The translations under genes were made by a program, and so were the position numbers. A stretch of DNA of 38,749 nucleotides, from positions 1 to 38,749 of the forward strand of contig CALBUI010000103.1 of assembly GCA_937968125.1 (NCBI GenBank), written 5' to 3'. This DNA is from an uncultured Anaerolineales bacterium (lineage in GTDB: Bacteria > Chloroflexota > Anaerolineae > Anaerolineales > UBA4823). The notes beneath the pieces are model-generated. The model saw only the letters and a program-made list of their open reading frames with translations. It searched no databases and was not told the DNA's origin. Shown here piece by piece: positions 28,415-38,023 of this stretch (its first letter is position 1; each line of letters starts with the position of its first letter).

Positions 28415-28445
28415 AAGATGTGTACGCCACTGGCGCACACATCTT
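28415..28445 (-). terminator. Rho-independent terminator downstream of the GltD-like gene
   Basis: AAGATGTGT(a)CGC-cactg-GCG(c)ACACATCTT with TTTTT on the minus strand. Confidence 0.85.
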
Positions 28446-28495
28446 AATTATACCGCAGCATGGAAAAAACTGCGTTTAAATGTCTATTTGAGGTG

Positions 28496-29935
28496 TTATT
28501 TCGACCCGTTAAGATACTCGTCGATTGCGGCTGCAGACTTGCGTCCAGCGACCATGGCAGTCACCACCAGGTCAGGCCCGGTCACCCCATCACCGCCGGC
28601 GAAGACGCCGGGGCGGCTGGTGGCGCCGGTTTCCCAGTCGGCGACGATCAAGCCCCATTTATGGGTATCCAGGTCCGGAGTGTTGTCACCAAGGACTGGA
28701 TCAGGCCAATAACCTAGGGCCAGCACGGCGGTATCTGCTTCGACAATGAATTCGGAACCTTCAATAGGCACGGGTCTCCGGCGGCCTGAGTCATCAGGCG
28801 CACCTAGTTCCATCCTCAGGCACTCGATCTCTGCCAGGCGCCCATCTTCTCCGGGGATAAACCTGACCGGTTGGGTGAGAAACTGGTAGATAGCACCCTC
28901 TTCCCTGGCCAACTGCCGGTCGTGCAATCCACCAGGCATCTCTCTTTCCGTCCGGCGGTAGAGGCAGGTAATCTCCTTGGCTCCTAGGCGCAGTGCTGAG
29001 CGCAGGCAGTCGGAAGCGGTGTCACCGCCACCGATTACGGCCACCTTCTCCCCCACATCTGGGCGTCCACGCATATCGGCGGGCAGCAGCATCTTATCTT
29101 CCAAACTGCAGCGGATCAGGAATTCAGTCGCCTGCATCACGCCAGGTAAATCGTCGCCAGGCGCTTCCAGGGGGGCGTCAACGCCAACGCCAACACCAAC
29201 AAAGACTGCCTGGTAGCCATCTGAAAGCAGATCGTCAATAGATTTGTCTTTACCAATGTATGTCTCAGGAACAAATTCTACGCCCGCGGATTGTAATTCA
29301 CACCAGCGGTTGAAAACAACATCTTTGGGCAGTTTGAAATTGGGGATCCCGTAGGTCATCAAGCCTCCAGGAGCGGGTTTGGCGTCAAATATGGTGACCG
29401 CATGCCCATCCTGGATGAGCTGTTCTGCACAAGCCATCCCAGCCGGTCCTGCGCCGACGATGGCTACTTTTTTACCGGTCGATTCCCCTACTTCAATTTC
29501 AACACCGACTGTTTGTCTTTCATAATCAGTTACAAATGCCTCTAATGGTCCGGTCATCACCGGTTCGAAAGATTTTTGGTGGGTGCAGGAGCCCTGGCAA
29601 AGCTGCTCTTGCGGGCATACCCGTCCACACACTGCCGGCATGGAGCTGGTCTGGCGATAAATTTTGGCTGCCTCCAGGAATTCACCCTGTTCGATCAACC
29701 ACATCGCCGAGGGGATGTCGTTGTGGGCAGGACAGGCTTCAACACAAGGTGCAGGATCGGGACAATGCACGCAGCGGGCAGCCTCCATTTGGGCCTGCTC
29801 GGGCGTCATGGGGATGACGACATCTTCAAAATCGCAAATCCGCTCCTTCACGGAACGGGTCGAAACTTCCAAGGAGGGGGTGCGGGCGCGTTCTTTGCGA
29901 TCGATAGCAAGATATTCACTGTCTATGGCTGGCAT
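28496..29935 (-). CDS. GltD-like FAD/NAD(P) oxidoreductase (glutamate synthase small-subunit family)
   Basis: CVHCPDPAPCVEACPAHNDIPSAMWLI, CGRVCPQEQLCQGSC, AIVGAGPAGMACAEQL, VIGGGDTASDCLRSAL. Confidence 0.9.
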   Translation of the reverse strand: MPAIDSEYLAIDRKERARTPSLEVSTRSVKERICDFEDVVIPMTPEQAQMEAARCVHCPDPAPCVEACPAHNDIPSAMWLIEQGEFLEAAKIYRQTSSMPAVCGRVCPQEQLCQGSCTHQKSFEPVMTGPLEAFVTDYERQTVGVEIEVGESTGKKVAIVGAGPAGMACAEQLIQDGHAVTIFDAKPAPGGLMTYGIPNFKLPKDVVFNRWCELQSAGVEFVPETYIGKDKSIDDLLSDGYQAVFVGVGVGVDAPLEAPGDDLPGVMQATEFLIRCSLEDKMLLPADMRGRPDVGEKVAVIGGGDTASDCLRSALRLGAKEITCLYRRTEREMPGGLHDRQLAREEGAIYQFLTQPVRFIPGEDGRLAEIECLRMELGAPDDSGRRRPVPIEGSEFIVEADTAVLALGYWPDPVLGDNTPDLDTHKWGLIVADWETGATSRPGVFAGGDGVTGPDLVVTAMVAGRKSAAAIDEYLNGSK

Positions 29936-30237
29936 TGAGGACCTCCAATAAATTCAACTAATAGTTCTAATGTAGATATTAACGACAATACTGGTTTAGT
30001 TTCAGTCGCGGATGTCATGGATTTTAGTGACGATTGTCACAATACAGATTCGTAGTATTGCCAATTTCCAGGGAAAAGAAAACAATGAGGATGAGAATAA
30101 AGTAAAAAATCCTCTCCCGGGCACCCGCCAGACAAAGATCAGTTAAAATATCCCAGAAAGTACAAACAAATTATTCGCGCTCGATCTGACAGTCACAATT
30201 AGTCAAGAAATTACTTGGCAGGAGTTGGGAGGTCGCA

Positions 30238-30921
30238 ATGAGTGATTGGGTAATCGAAGCTGAAGACTTGACCAAAGTTTACTTAATGGGCGAGGTTGAG
30301 GTACATGCCTTGCGCGGCCTTTCAGCTAAGATCGAACGCGGTGAGATGGTCTCTATTATGGGCCCCTCCGGTTCTGGTAAATCGACCTTGATGAATATTA
30401 TTGGCTGCCTGGACCGGCCAACCTCCGGTGAGTTTATCCTGGATAGAGAGCGGGTTTCAGAATTGAATGACGACCAGCTGGCCTCGATCCGCAACCAGAA
30501 AGTTGGTTTCGTTTTTCAAACTTTCAACTTATTACCTCGGGCGACGGCTCTGGCCAATGTCGAACTGCCAATTCGTTATTCAGGCTCGAGACGAGACCGC
30601 AGAGCACGGGCACAAGCAGCGTTAGAGGCGGTCGGGTTGGAGGATCGCATTCGGCATAGGCCAAACGAGCTCTCAGGAGGCCAACAGCAGCGGGTGGCGA
30701 TCGCCCGAGCTTTGGTCAACGATCCCGCCATCATCCTGGCTGACGAGCCGACTGGTAATCTAGATACCACCTCTGGCGATGAGATTATGCAAATATTGAT
30801 CGACTTAAACAAGGATCGAGAAACTACCCTCGTTATTGTTACCCACGATCCGGAAATTGCTGAACAAACCCAGCGCGTTATCCAGATCAGGGATGGCGTG
30901 GTTGTGGAGGCAGGTGAATGA
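30238..30921 (+). CDS. MacB/LolD-type ABC transporter ATP-binding protein
   Basis: [75 protein letters not shown]. Confidence 0.94.
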   Translation: MSDWVIEAEDLTKVYLMGEVEVHALRGLSAKIERGEMVSIMGPSGSGKSTLMNIIGCLDRPTSGEFILDRERVSELNDDQLASIRNQKVGFVFQTFNLLPRATALANVELPIRYSGSRRDRRARAQAALEAVGLEDRIRHRPNELSGGQQQRVAIARALVNDPAIILADEPTGNLDTTSGDEIMQILIDLNKDRETTLVIVTHDPEIAEQTQRVIQIRDGVVVEAGE

Positions 30922-32144
30922 ATTTCGTACAATCTTTTTGGGAAGCGCTGGAGAGCTTATCCGCCAACAAGATGCGCTCCGGATTGACTGTTTTGGGAAT
31001 CGTGATTGGAGTGGCGGCGGTGATCGCCATGATCTCTATTGGCCGGGGGGCTGAGAATACGATCACCGGCTCGATTCAAGGGATTGGCACCAACCTGATT
31101 TTCGTATTTAGCGGTGGTTCGGAGGAAGCCAGGAACGTGAAACCGATCACTTTCGGCGATGCCGAGGCGATCGATGATCCATTCCAGGCACCATCAGTCG
31201 CGGCGGTCGCTCCCGTGATGCAGGGGCAGGCAGCCTTATCATTTGCCGGGGAAACGGCTAATATCCAAATTCAAGGGATCACCTCAGATTTTGATACCGT
31301 TCGCAATCGAACAGTGAAGGAGGGTGAATATATTAACGAGGCGCATATCCTGGGGAGAGCATCAGTCGTCCTGCTGGGTATAGACACCGCGGACAAGCTT
31401 TTCGGGCGTACATCAGGGTTGGTAGGCGAGACTGTGCGCATCGAAGGTCAACCCTTCCGGGTGATCGGGATTCTCGAAGAACGCGGCGGCTCTTCCTTCA
31501 ATAATGAAGACGACATTGCCCTGGTACCCATCTCGACCGCTCAAACCCGTTTGCTGCGGCGTTCACAACCTGACGCTGTTGATATGCTCATGGTTCAGGC
31601 AGCCAGCGCGGAGGTCGTGCCAGACGCCAGTCAGGAGATCGCCCAGATTTTACGCTCGCGCCACCGCACAGAAATCGGAGCGGATGACTTCACCATCCTC
31701 ACCCAACAGGATTTCCTGTCCACAGCTGAAACGATCACCGGCGTATTAACCATCTTCCTGGGGGGCATCGCGGCCATTTCCCTTCTCGTCGGTGGGATCG
31801 GCATCATGAATATCATGCTGGTCTCCGTCACCGAAAGGACACGCGAGATCGGACTGCGGAAAGCCCTGGGCGCCCGCAAGACAGATATCCTGATTCAATT
31901 TTTGACCGAATCCTCGGTGTTGAGCCTGTTTGGGGGTTTGATCGGGATCGCCTTGGGTTGGGCGATATCGTTGGTTGTGGGGCAGATCGCGGCCGCCAGC
32001 GATACGCCGATCGTTCCGGCGATCAGCATTGATATCATTTTGCTGGCGACGCTGTTCTCCACCGCGGTTGGTCTCTTCTTTGGAATATATCCCGCCAACC
32101 GGGCGGCGAATCTTGAGCCGGTGGAAGCGCTGCGTTACGAGTAG
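30918..32144 (+). CDS. MacB-type ABC transporter permease (MacB_PCD plus FtsX domains)
   Basis: [60 protein letters not shown]; 4-nt overlap with the ATPase. Confidence 0.94.
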   Translation: MNFVQSFWEALESLSANKMRSGLTVLGIVIGVAAVIAMISIGRGAENTITGSIQGIGTNLIFVFSGGSEEARNVKPITFGDAEAIDDPFQAPSVAAVAPVMQGQAALSFAGETANIQIQGITSDFDTVRNRTVKEGEYINEAHILGRASVVLLGIDTADKLFGRTSGLVGETVRIEGQPFRVIGILEERGGSSFNNEDDIALVPISTAQTRLLRRSQPDAVDMLMVQAASAEVVPDASQEIAQILRSRHRTEIGADDFTILTQQDFLSTAETITGVLTIFLGGIAAISLLVGGIGIMNIMLVSVTERTREIGLRKALGARKTDILIQFLTESSVLSLFGGLIGIALGWAISLVVGQIAAASDTPIVPAISIDIILLATLFSTAVGLFFGIYPANRAANLEPVEALRYE

Positions 32145-32252
32145 TTGTCCGCGAATGACCACGAATTTTCGCTTATTAATTTATAAATACGATCAAGGGG
32201 GAGTGACTTCACTGTAATAAACACAAGCTTGCCGCCGAGGATCCCGTTTCGC

Positions 32253-32357
32253 GGGACAGGCCCCGGAACTCCATCCGGGACAGGCCCCGGAACTCCGTCC
32301 GGGACAGGCCCCAGAACTCCGTCCGGGACAGGCCCCAGAACTCCGTCCGGGACAGGC
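32253..32357. repeat. 24-bp tandem repeat, 4 copies plus a partial
   Basis: GGGACAGGCCCCGGAACTCCATCC / ...GGAACTCCGTCC / ...AGAACTCCGTCC / ...AGAACTCCGTCC / GGGACAGGC. Confidence 0.93.
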
Positions 32358-32515
32358 TTTCGACAAGAGCAAGTAGGGTTAAGTAAAAGGCCAGATTTAT
32401 AAGCGAAGGGATATTTATCCGCGAATTACACGAATTATCGCGAATTTTTTTTAATCCATAAGGTTTCTATCCCACCGACATTTGTCTGCACGAATTGAGT
32501 GTTAAATGAATATAT

Positions 32516-32547
32516 GGGGCTGGAATTTTCCCCTCATTTCCAGCCCC
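32516..32547. terminator. Hairpin downstream of the 23-aa-repeat gene (candidate terminator)
   Basis: GGGGCTGGAA-(12 nt)-TTCCAGCCCC; no long T-tract. Confidence 0.55.
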
Positions 32548-32567
32548 AAATATGGAAAGTTCATTGG

Positions 32568-33029
32568 CTATCTTTCCGCACCAAGCCACTCGCTCCGCTG
32601 GTAGGCATTGAACGGTTTACCATCGTATAGTCGTTCCGCGGGCTTGATAGTGTTCCTCTCGCTCGCGTGATAAATCGCCATACCTTCTTGTGTAGTACCC
32701 ACCAGCTGGACAGGGGCGTTGTTGCGCTCGCTTTCAAAGTAAATGGCCAAACCTTCTTCATTAGAAAATGTCGGCCCGACTGAGGAAGTGTTACGCTCAC
32801 TTTTGTGATAGATGGCCATCCCTTCCTGGATCACCCTGAAAGGTACACCCCGGTAGTCAGCCCACTCACTCTGTTGATAAATCTTCATGCCAGCTTCATT
32901 AACGCTTTGGTCGGAAGCCTGGTCTCGCGGGTTGTCTGAGTTGGAAGCGAAGACACCAAGAATGGAAAACGAAACAGCAAACATTACCACCAGAATGGCA
33001 AGCACTAGAACTAATCGAATTTTAGACAT
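32568..33029 (-). CDS. Secreted or membrane-anchored protein with five 23-aa YxxSE repeats, unknown function
   Basis: N-terminal hydrophobic segment LVLVLAILVVMFAVSFSILGVFAS; conserved Tyr at residues 51, 74, 97, 120, 143, each followed by xxSE. Confidence 0.8.
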   Translation of the reverse strand: MSKIRLVLVLAILVVMFAVSFSILGVFASNSDNPRDQASDQSVNEAGMKIYQQSEWADYRGVPFRVIQEGMAIYHKSERNTSSVGPTFSNEEGLAIYFESERNNAPVQLVGTTQEGMAIYHASERNTIKPAERLYDGKPFNAYQRSEWLGAER

Positions 33030-33169
33030 TTTGAACTCCTTTCCTTGTTAATTTGTTCCTGATTTGAGAAACCAATACCCACTTGGCCATGTGGCGTCGA
33101 TAGTGGCTCCAGGTTAGCATTATTAGTGCAACTACGGAAGACGGGGAAAAGGAGAGGCTTTTTGGAGTT

Positions 33170-33199
33170 GGGGGGAGGGGAAAAGGGGGGATTTTAGGG
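33170..33199 (+). other. Canonical G-quadruplex motif
   Basis: GGGGGG-A-GGGG-AAAA-GGGGGG-ATTTTA-GGG. Confidence 0.6.
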
Positions 33200-33307
33200 T
33201 AAATGTAAAAAAATCAGATATACTCTATATACTTTGGTTAAATTGGTAAGGAGGGGGACAATCAATGTCCCCCATTTCCTATAAGGGATATCTCCGGATT
33301 TACTGTT

Positions 33308-36300
33308 ATGGAAAACCTGGGCGAAAGAACAATCAAAGGCTATGAATTAATTGAGCGGATAGGTGCTGGGGGATTCGGCGCCGTTTATCGTGCTTACCAA
33401 TCGACTATCGGCCGGGAGGTAGCGGTCAAAATCATCCTGCCCAGCTATGCCAACCAACCGGAATTTATTCGCCGATTCGAGGCAGAAGCGCGACTTGTAG
33501 CTCGACTGGAACATTTACACATCGTGCCACTTTATGATTATTGGCGCAGTCCAGATGGCGCATATCTGGTCATGCGTTGGCTGCGCGGCGGCAACCTTAA
33601 GGAAGCACTCGCAGAGGAACCATTCGATTTGGAGGCGACTGGACTGCTGCTCGATCAGGTAGTGTCTGCTCTGGCGACTGCGCATGCGAATGGCATCGTT
33701 CACAGAGATTTAAAAACTTCAAATGTACTGCTTGACGAGGAAGGGAATGGCTATCTGGCTGATTTTGGGATTGCATTAGATATGGGTCAAATGGGTGACA
33801 CCTCCACCACAGGTGAACAGATAATTGGCTCACCCTCTCCAGAACAGGCGCGTGGCCAGCCGGTTACGCCACAAACGGATATCTACTGCCTGGGGATTAC
33901 CCTGTATGAAATCCTGACAGGTTCGCCTCCATTCCCTGGATTGAACGCCATCGAGCGCTTATACAAACATATCAACGATCCTATCCCGCCGATCGAATCG
34001 CTCGACCCCCACGTTCGAGATGATATCAATGCCGTCCTGCAGCGGGCAACCGCCAAGGATCCAAAACATCGCTACGTGGATGTCATCGCGATGTCAGCCG
34101 AATTCCGCGAGGCTGCTAAGTTGAGCGAGACAGGCAGAGCCGCTGACCTCCTGGAATCGTTGACCCTAAGGGAGCAAGAAATCCTGGGCATGATCGTCCA
34201 GGGACACACCAACCGGCAGATCGCACAAGATTTGTATATTGAACAATCCACTGTCAAGTGGCATATCCGCCAGATCTATAAGAAGCTGGGGGTGAGAAGC
34301 CGCAAGCAGGCAGTTGTGCGAGCTCGAGAATTGAAACTATTAATTGAGGATGGGTCAGAAAAGAAATCTGACGATATGAAAACTGACCTCCTCAGCGTCT
34401 CTGCGCTGCAGCCGGTGAATCCTTTCAAAGGACTACGCTCTTTCGAAACATCCGACAGGCGAGACTTTTTTGGCAGGGAGTCATTTCTAGAAAAGATTCT
34501 GGGCAGGCTGGCTGCTAACAATTCCCATATCCCTGCTCAAGATTCCAATAAATATGGTAACCGGTTTCTGGCCATAATTGGCCCCAGCGGGAGCGGCAAA
34601 TCCAGCCTGGTGAATGCTGGGTTGATCCCGCAGCTTTGGGAGGGCGCAGTTGAAGGTTCAGAGCGCTGGTTTATCGTGGGAATGACCCCAGGCTCGCGAC
34701 CGTTGGACGAATTGGAGGTGGCGCTGCTCCGTGTCGCCGCCGATCAGGCAGGCAATATTCGCGAGCAGTTGGAAAGGGACCGCAATGGACTGCTGCGCGC
34801 GGTCGACTTAATCCTGCCCAGGGATACCAGCGAGCTCCTTTTGGTGGTTGACCAGTTTGAAGAACTGTTCACCCTGGTCTCGGATGAATCCTCCCGGGCA
34901 CACTTTCTGGAGGTTCTGACCGCGGCAGCAACCGATCCACGCAGTAGGGTGCGCATCATCATCACCCTGAGGGCCGACTTCTACGATCGCCCGTTACATT
35001 ACCCCGAATTTGGTGAATTGATCCGCAACCATATCGAAACTGTCCTGCCCCTCACCGCTGAGGAATTGGAAAGGGCAATCGTATATCCGGTTGATCAAAT
35101 GGGGGTTGCGTATGAACCTGGACTGGTGGCCACTATTATCGATGATGTGCTCTACCAACCCGGCGCCCTGCCCCTGCTGCAATATGCCCTGACAGAGTTG
35201 TTCGAAGGCCGCGCTGGACTAACCCTGACTCGCGCGGCCTATGAGGAATTCGGAGGAACTGCTGGTGCACTTGCCCGCAGGGCGGAGGAACTATATCACG
35301 AGCAGGAAAGCGCAGGGCAGGAGGCGATCCGCCAGATGTTCCTGGGACTGGTCACGGTGGATGATGATTCTGCTGACTCTCCTGAAACCCGGCAGCGAGT
35401 AGCTCGTTCAGAACTGACCGCCATTGTTAAGGACGAAGAACTGGTGGATGAGATCATCGATGAGTATGCTGCTTACCGCCTGCTGACGCTTGACCACGAT
35501 CCCGAGAGCCGCAATCCAACGGTCGAGATCGCTCACGAAGCCCTGCTGCGTGAATGGGGGCGCCTGCGCGGCTGGCTGGATGAGAACCGCGATGACCTCC
35601 GCATACGGCGCCAGCTGACCCGTGCGGCAGAAGAGTGGCGCCAGGCTGACCAGGATGCCAGCTTTGCCTTGCGAGGCACGCGGCTGGAGCAGTTCGAATC
35701 CTGGAGCGAGACAACCCAGTTAGCCCTGACCCAAAGCGCACATGATTATCTTCAAGCCAGCCTAACGCTGCGCGATGAGCGAGAGGCGGCTGAGACTGCC
35801 CGCCGGGCACGGGAGGCGAAACTGGAACAACGCGCCGGGCGGGTGCTAAGGGTATTGGTGGTTATCTTCTTGCTGGCTGCGTTAATAAGTTCCGGGCTTG
35901 CAATCATAGCCGTCAACCAGCGTCAATCTGCTTTAGAGAGCGCGGCCGATGCCCAAAATGTGGCCCTGGTAGCCGGCTCGCAAGCGGCCCACGCCAATAA
36001 CGACGGTGATACAGCGCTGGCCCTTGCCTGGCAGGCTGTTTCGCTCAATCCCGACTCAGCCCTTGCGCAAGCGCAGTTGAGTGAAGCCGCTTATGCATCG
36101 GGCACTGTTCGCATCCTTACCGGCAATACAGATATGGTGACTTGGTCAGCCCTCAGTCCCGATGACAGAACTCTTTTCGGCGGGACAGATGACGGATTTG
36201 TTCATCTCTGGGAGCTGGAGACAGGTAAATTGCTTTGGGAGCACAAAGTACCTACGAAGTCAGATCCACCCTGGGTTACAAATGTCGCCTTCAGCCCTGA

Positions 36301-38023
36301 TGGGGGAGTTGTGGCTGCCACTTTCAATGACCTGATCATATTCTGGCAGGCAGATACGGGTGAGCTCATTCGCCATATTGATTCAAACGTCTATCGGCAA
36401 AAAATTGCCTTTCACCCGAATAGTGAACAATTTGCCACGATCGGATCTGAAGAACAGAGCCGCCTGGTAATATGGGACTATGCCTCGGGTGAAGTCCTTC
36501 GCCAATTCCATCATGGATCCTATATAGAAGACCTTGTCTACACCGCGGATGGATCGGCCATTCTGATCGCCGGTGTAGATGGTGTATTAACTTTGATAGA
36601 CACCCATACAGGACAGGTCATCCGTGAATTTGAGCATTACCAGGGGTCCACCTCTGTTCGGCTGCGTTACGTCGCAATCAGCCCGGATGGCACCCGGGTG
36701 ATCGGAGCTTTACTTGAAGCTGGGCTGGCGATTTGGGATTTCGCGACGGGTGAGCTGCTGCATACTTATACCTATGGAGGTGTCGTCTCTTTGGCATTTC
36801 ACCCGCTAGATGGCACGGTTTTGATCGGCGATTACAGTATTCTCCGGGTTATCGACCCGCAGACGGGCGCCATCTTACGATCCAATGTCGGTCACAGTCG
36901 GGGTATTCTAAGCATAGTGATTACATCGGATGGCTCATATGCTGTCACGACAGGAGTTGATTTAACAGTGCGGGTGTGGGAACTGCAGGGCGGGCAACTT
37001 GTTCGTCGATTTAGCGATCCTGGTGTGATTCTAGGGGATGTCGCTCTCAGCCCCGATGGTCGAACCATGTTGAGTGGTTCCGGAGATGGCTCCGTCACCT
37101 TGTGGGATGTTGAAACAGGAGAGATCATTCGCGCCTTTACGGATGATCAACCAATTACTGATTTGACCTTTTCACCGGATGGAAAAAAAGGGTTGGTTGG
37201 GGCGGGTTATTTAAATGCAGAGAAGGAAGAATCAGGGCATATCATCCTGTGGGATGTGGAAACCGGGGAGGAAATTCGCCGCTTCGTGGGACAACCTTAT
37301 GCAGTAGAGGCTGTTGATTTTAGCCCTGACGGTCGATTTGCGGTGTCTTCCGGCCCTGGCGCAATTGCGATTCTCTGGGATGTGGAAACGGGGACAGAAA
37401 TTCGACGCTTTGAAGATTACTGGGTGGACAGCATGTGGGGGACCGAATCGTATTGGGATGTAAGTTTTAGTCCTGATGGCAAGCAGATATTCGCCGCATA
37501 TTCCTACGGACCAATCATCGCATGGGATGTGGAAAGCGGCACAAAAATCCATGAGCTGGCCGGACATCGTACAGCGGCGAGGGGCATAACCTTCAGCAAG
37601 GACGGTCAGCAGCTCGTCTCTGGAGGCTCAGATTCCCAGATCATTCTCTGGGACATGGGTACAGGGAGCATACTACGCCGCTTCGCTACCCACGCTGGTG
37701 GAAGCGGGCAAATCCAGTTCTCTCCAGATGAAACGCTGCTATTAGGTGGTAGTTTGAGCGGTATTACCTCTCTTTGGCAAGTAGATACTGGTGAAGAAAT
37801 CCGGCGCTATACGGATGGTTTTGCTCCAAGTAAAAACTTCACCCCGGATGGGAATCATGCAGTGGTCGGGTTCCTTGACGGAACCGTGGAGCTATGGCGC
37901 ATTGACTCGAAGTTAGAAGAATTACTCACCTGGACACAGAACAATCGCTATATCCCTGAATTGACCTGCGAGCAGCGTGAGCTCTACCGCGTCGAGCCGC
38001 TGTGTGAACCCGAGTCAGGTTGA
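33308..38023 (+). CDS. Hanks-type Ser/Thr kinase - LuxR-type HTH - STAND NTPase - TM - WD40 repeat fusion protein (1571 aa)
   Basis: Kinase [149 protein letters not shown]; many FSPDG...LWDVETGEEIRRF repeats. Confidence 0.96.
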   Translation: MENLGERTIKGYELIERIGAGGFGAVYRAYQSTIGREVAVKIILPSYANQPEFIRRFEAEARLVARLEHLHIVPLYDYWRSPDGAYLVMRWLRGGNLKEALAEEPFDLEATGLLLDQVVSALATAHANGIVHRDLKTSNVLLDEEGNGYLADFGIALDMGQMGDTSTTGEQIIGSPSPEQARGQPVTPQTDIYCLGITLYEILTGSPPFPGLNAIERLYKHINDPIPPIESLDPHVRDDINAVLQRATAKDPKHRYVDVIAMSAEFREAAKLSETGRAADLLESLTLREQEILGMIVQGHTNRQIAQDLYIEQSTVKWHIRQIYKKLGVRSRKQAVVRARELKLLIEDGSEKKSDDMKTDLLSVSALQPVNPFKGLRSFETSDRRDFFGRESFLEKILGRLAANNSHIPAQDSNKYGNRFLAIIGPSGSGKSSLVNAGLIPQLWEGAVEGSERWFIVGMTPGSRPLDELEVALLRVAADQAGNIREQLERDRNGLLRAVDLILPRDTSELLLVVDQFEELFTLVSDESSRAHFLEVLTAAATDPRSRVRIIITLRADFYDRPLHYPEFGELIRNHIETVLPLTAEELERAIVYPVDQMGVAYEPGLVATIIDDVLYQPGALPLLQYALTELFEGRAGLTLTRAAYEEFGGTAGALARRAEELYHEQESAGQEAIRQMFLGLVTVDDDSADSPETRQRVARSELTAIVKDEELVDEIIDEYAAYRLLTLDHDPESRNPTVEIAHEALLREWGRLRGWLDENRDDLRIRRQLTRAAEEWRQADQDASFALRGTRLEQFESWSETTQLALTQSAHDYLQASLTLRDEREAAETARRAREAKLEQRAGRVLRVLVVIFLLAALISSGLAIIAVNQRQSALESAADAQNVALVAGSQAAHANNDGDTALALAWQAVSLNPDSALAQAQLSEAAYASGTVRILTGNTDMVTWSALSPDDRTLFGGTDDGFVHLWELETGKLLWEHKVPTKSDPPWVTNVAFSPDGGVVAATFNDLIIFWQADTGELIRHIDSNVYRQKIAFHPNSEQFATIGSEEQSRLVIWDYASGEVLRQFHHGSYIEDLVYTADGSAILIAGVDGVLTLIDTHTGQVIREFEHYQGSTSVRLRYVAISPDGTRVIGALLEAGLAIWDFATGELLHTYTYGGVVSLAFHPLDGTVLIGDYSILRVIDPQTGAILRSNVGHSRGILSIVITSDGSYAVTTGVDLTVRVWELQGGQLVRRFSDPGVILGDVALSPDGRTMLSGSGDGSVTLWDVETGEIIRAFTDDQPITDLTFSPDGKKGLVGAGYLNAEKEESGHIILWDVETGEEIRRFVGQPYAVEAVDFSPDGRFAVSSGPGAIAILWDVETGTEIRRFEDYWVDSMWGTESYWDVSFSPDGKQIFAAYSYGPIIAWDVESGTKIHELAGHRTAARGITFSKDGQQLVSGGSDSQIILWDMGTGSILRRFATHAGGSGQIQFSPDETLLLGGSLSGITSLWQVDTGEEIRRYTDGFAPSKNFTPDGNHAVVGFLDGTVELWRIDSKLEELLTWTQNNRYIPELTCEQRELYRVEPLCEPESG

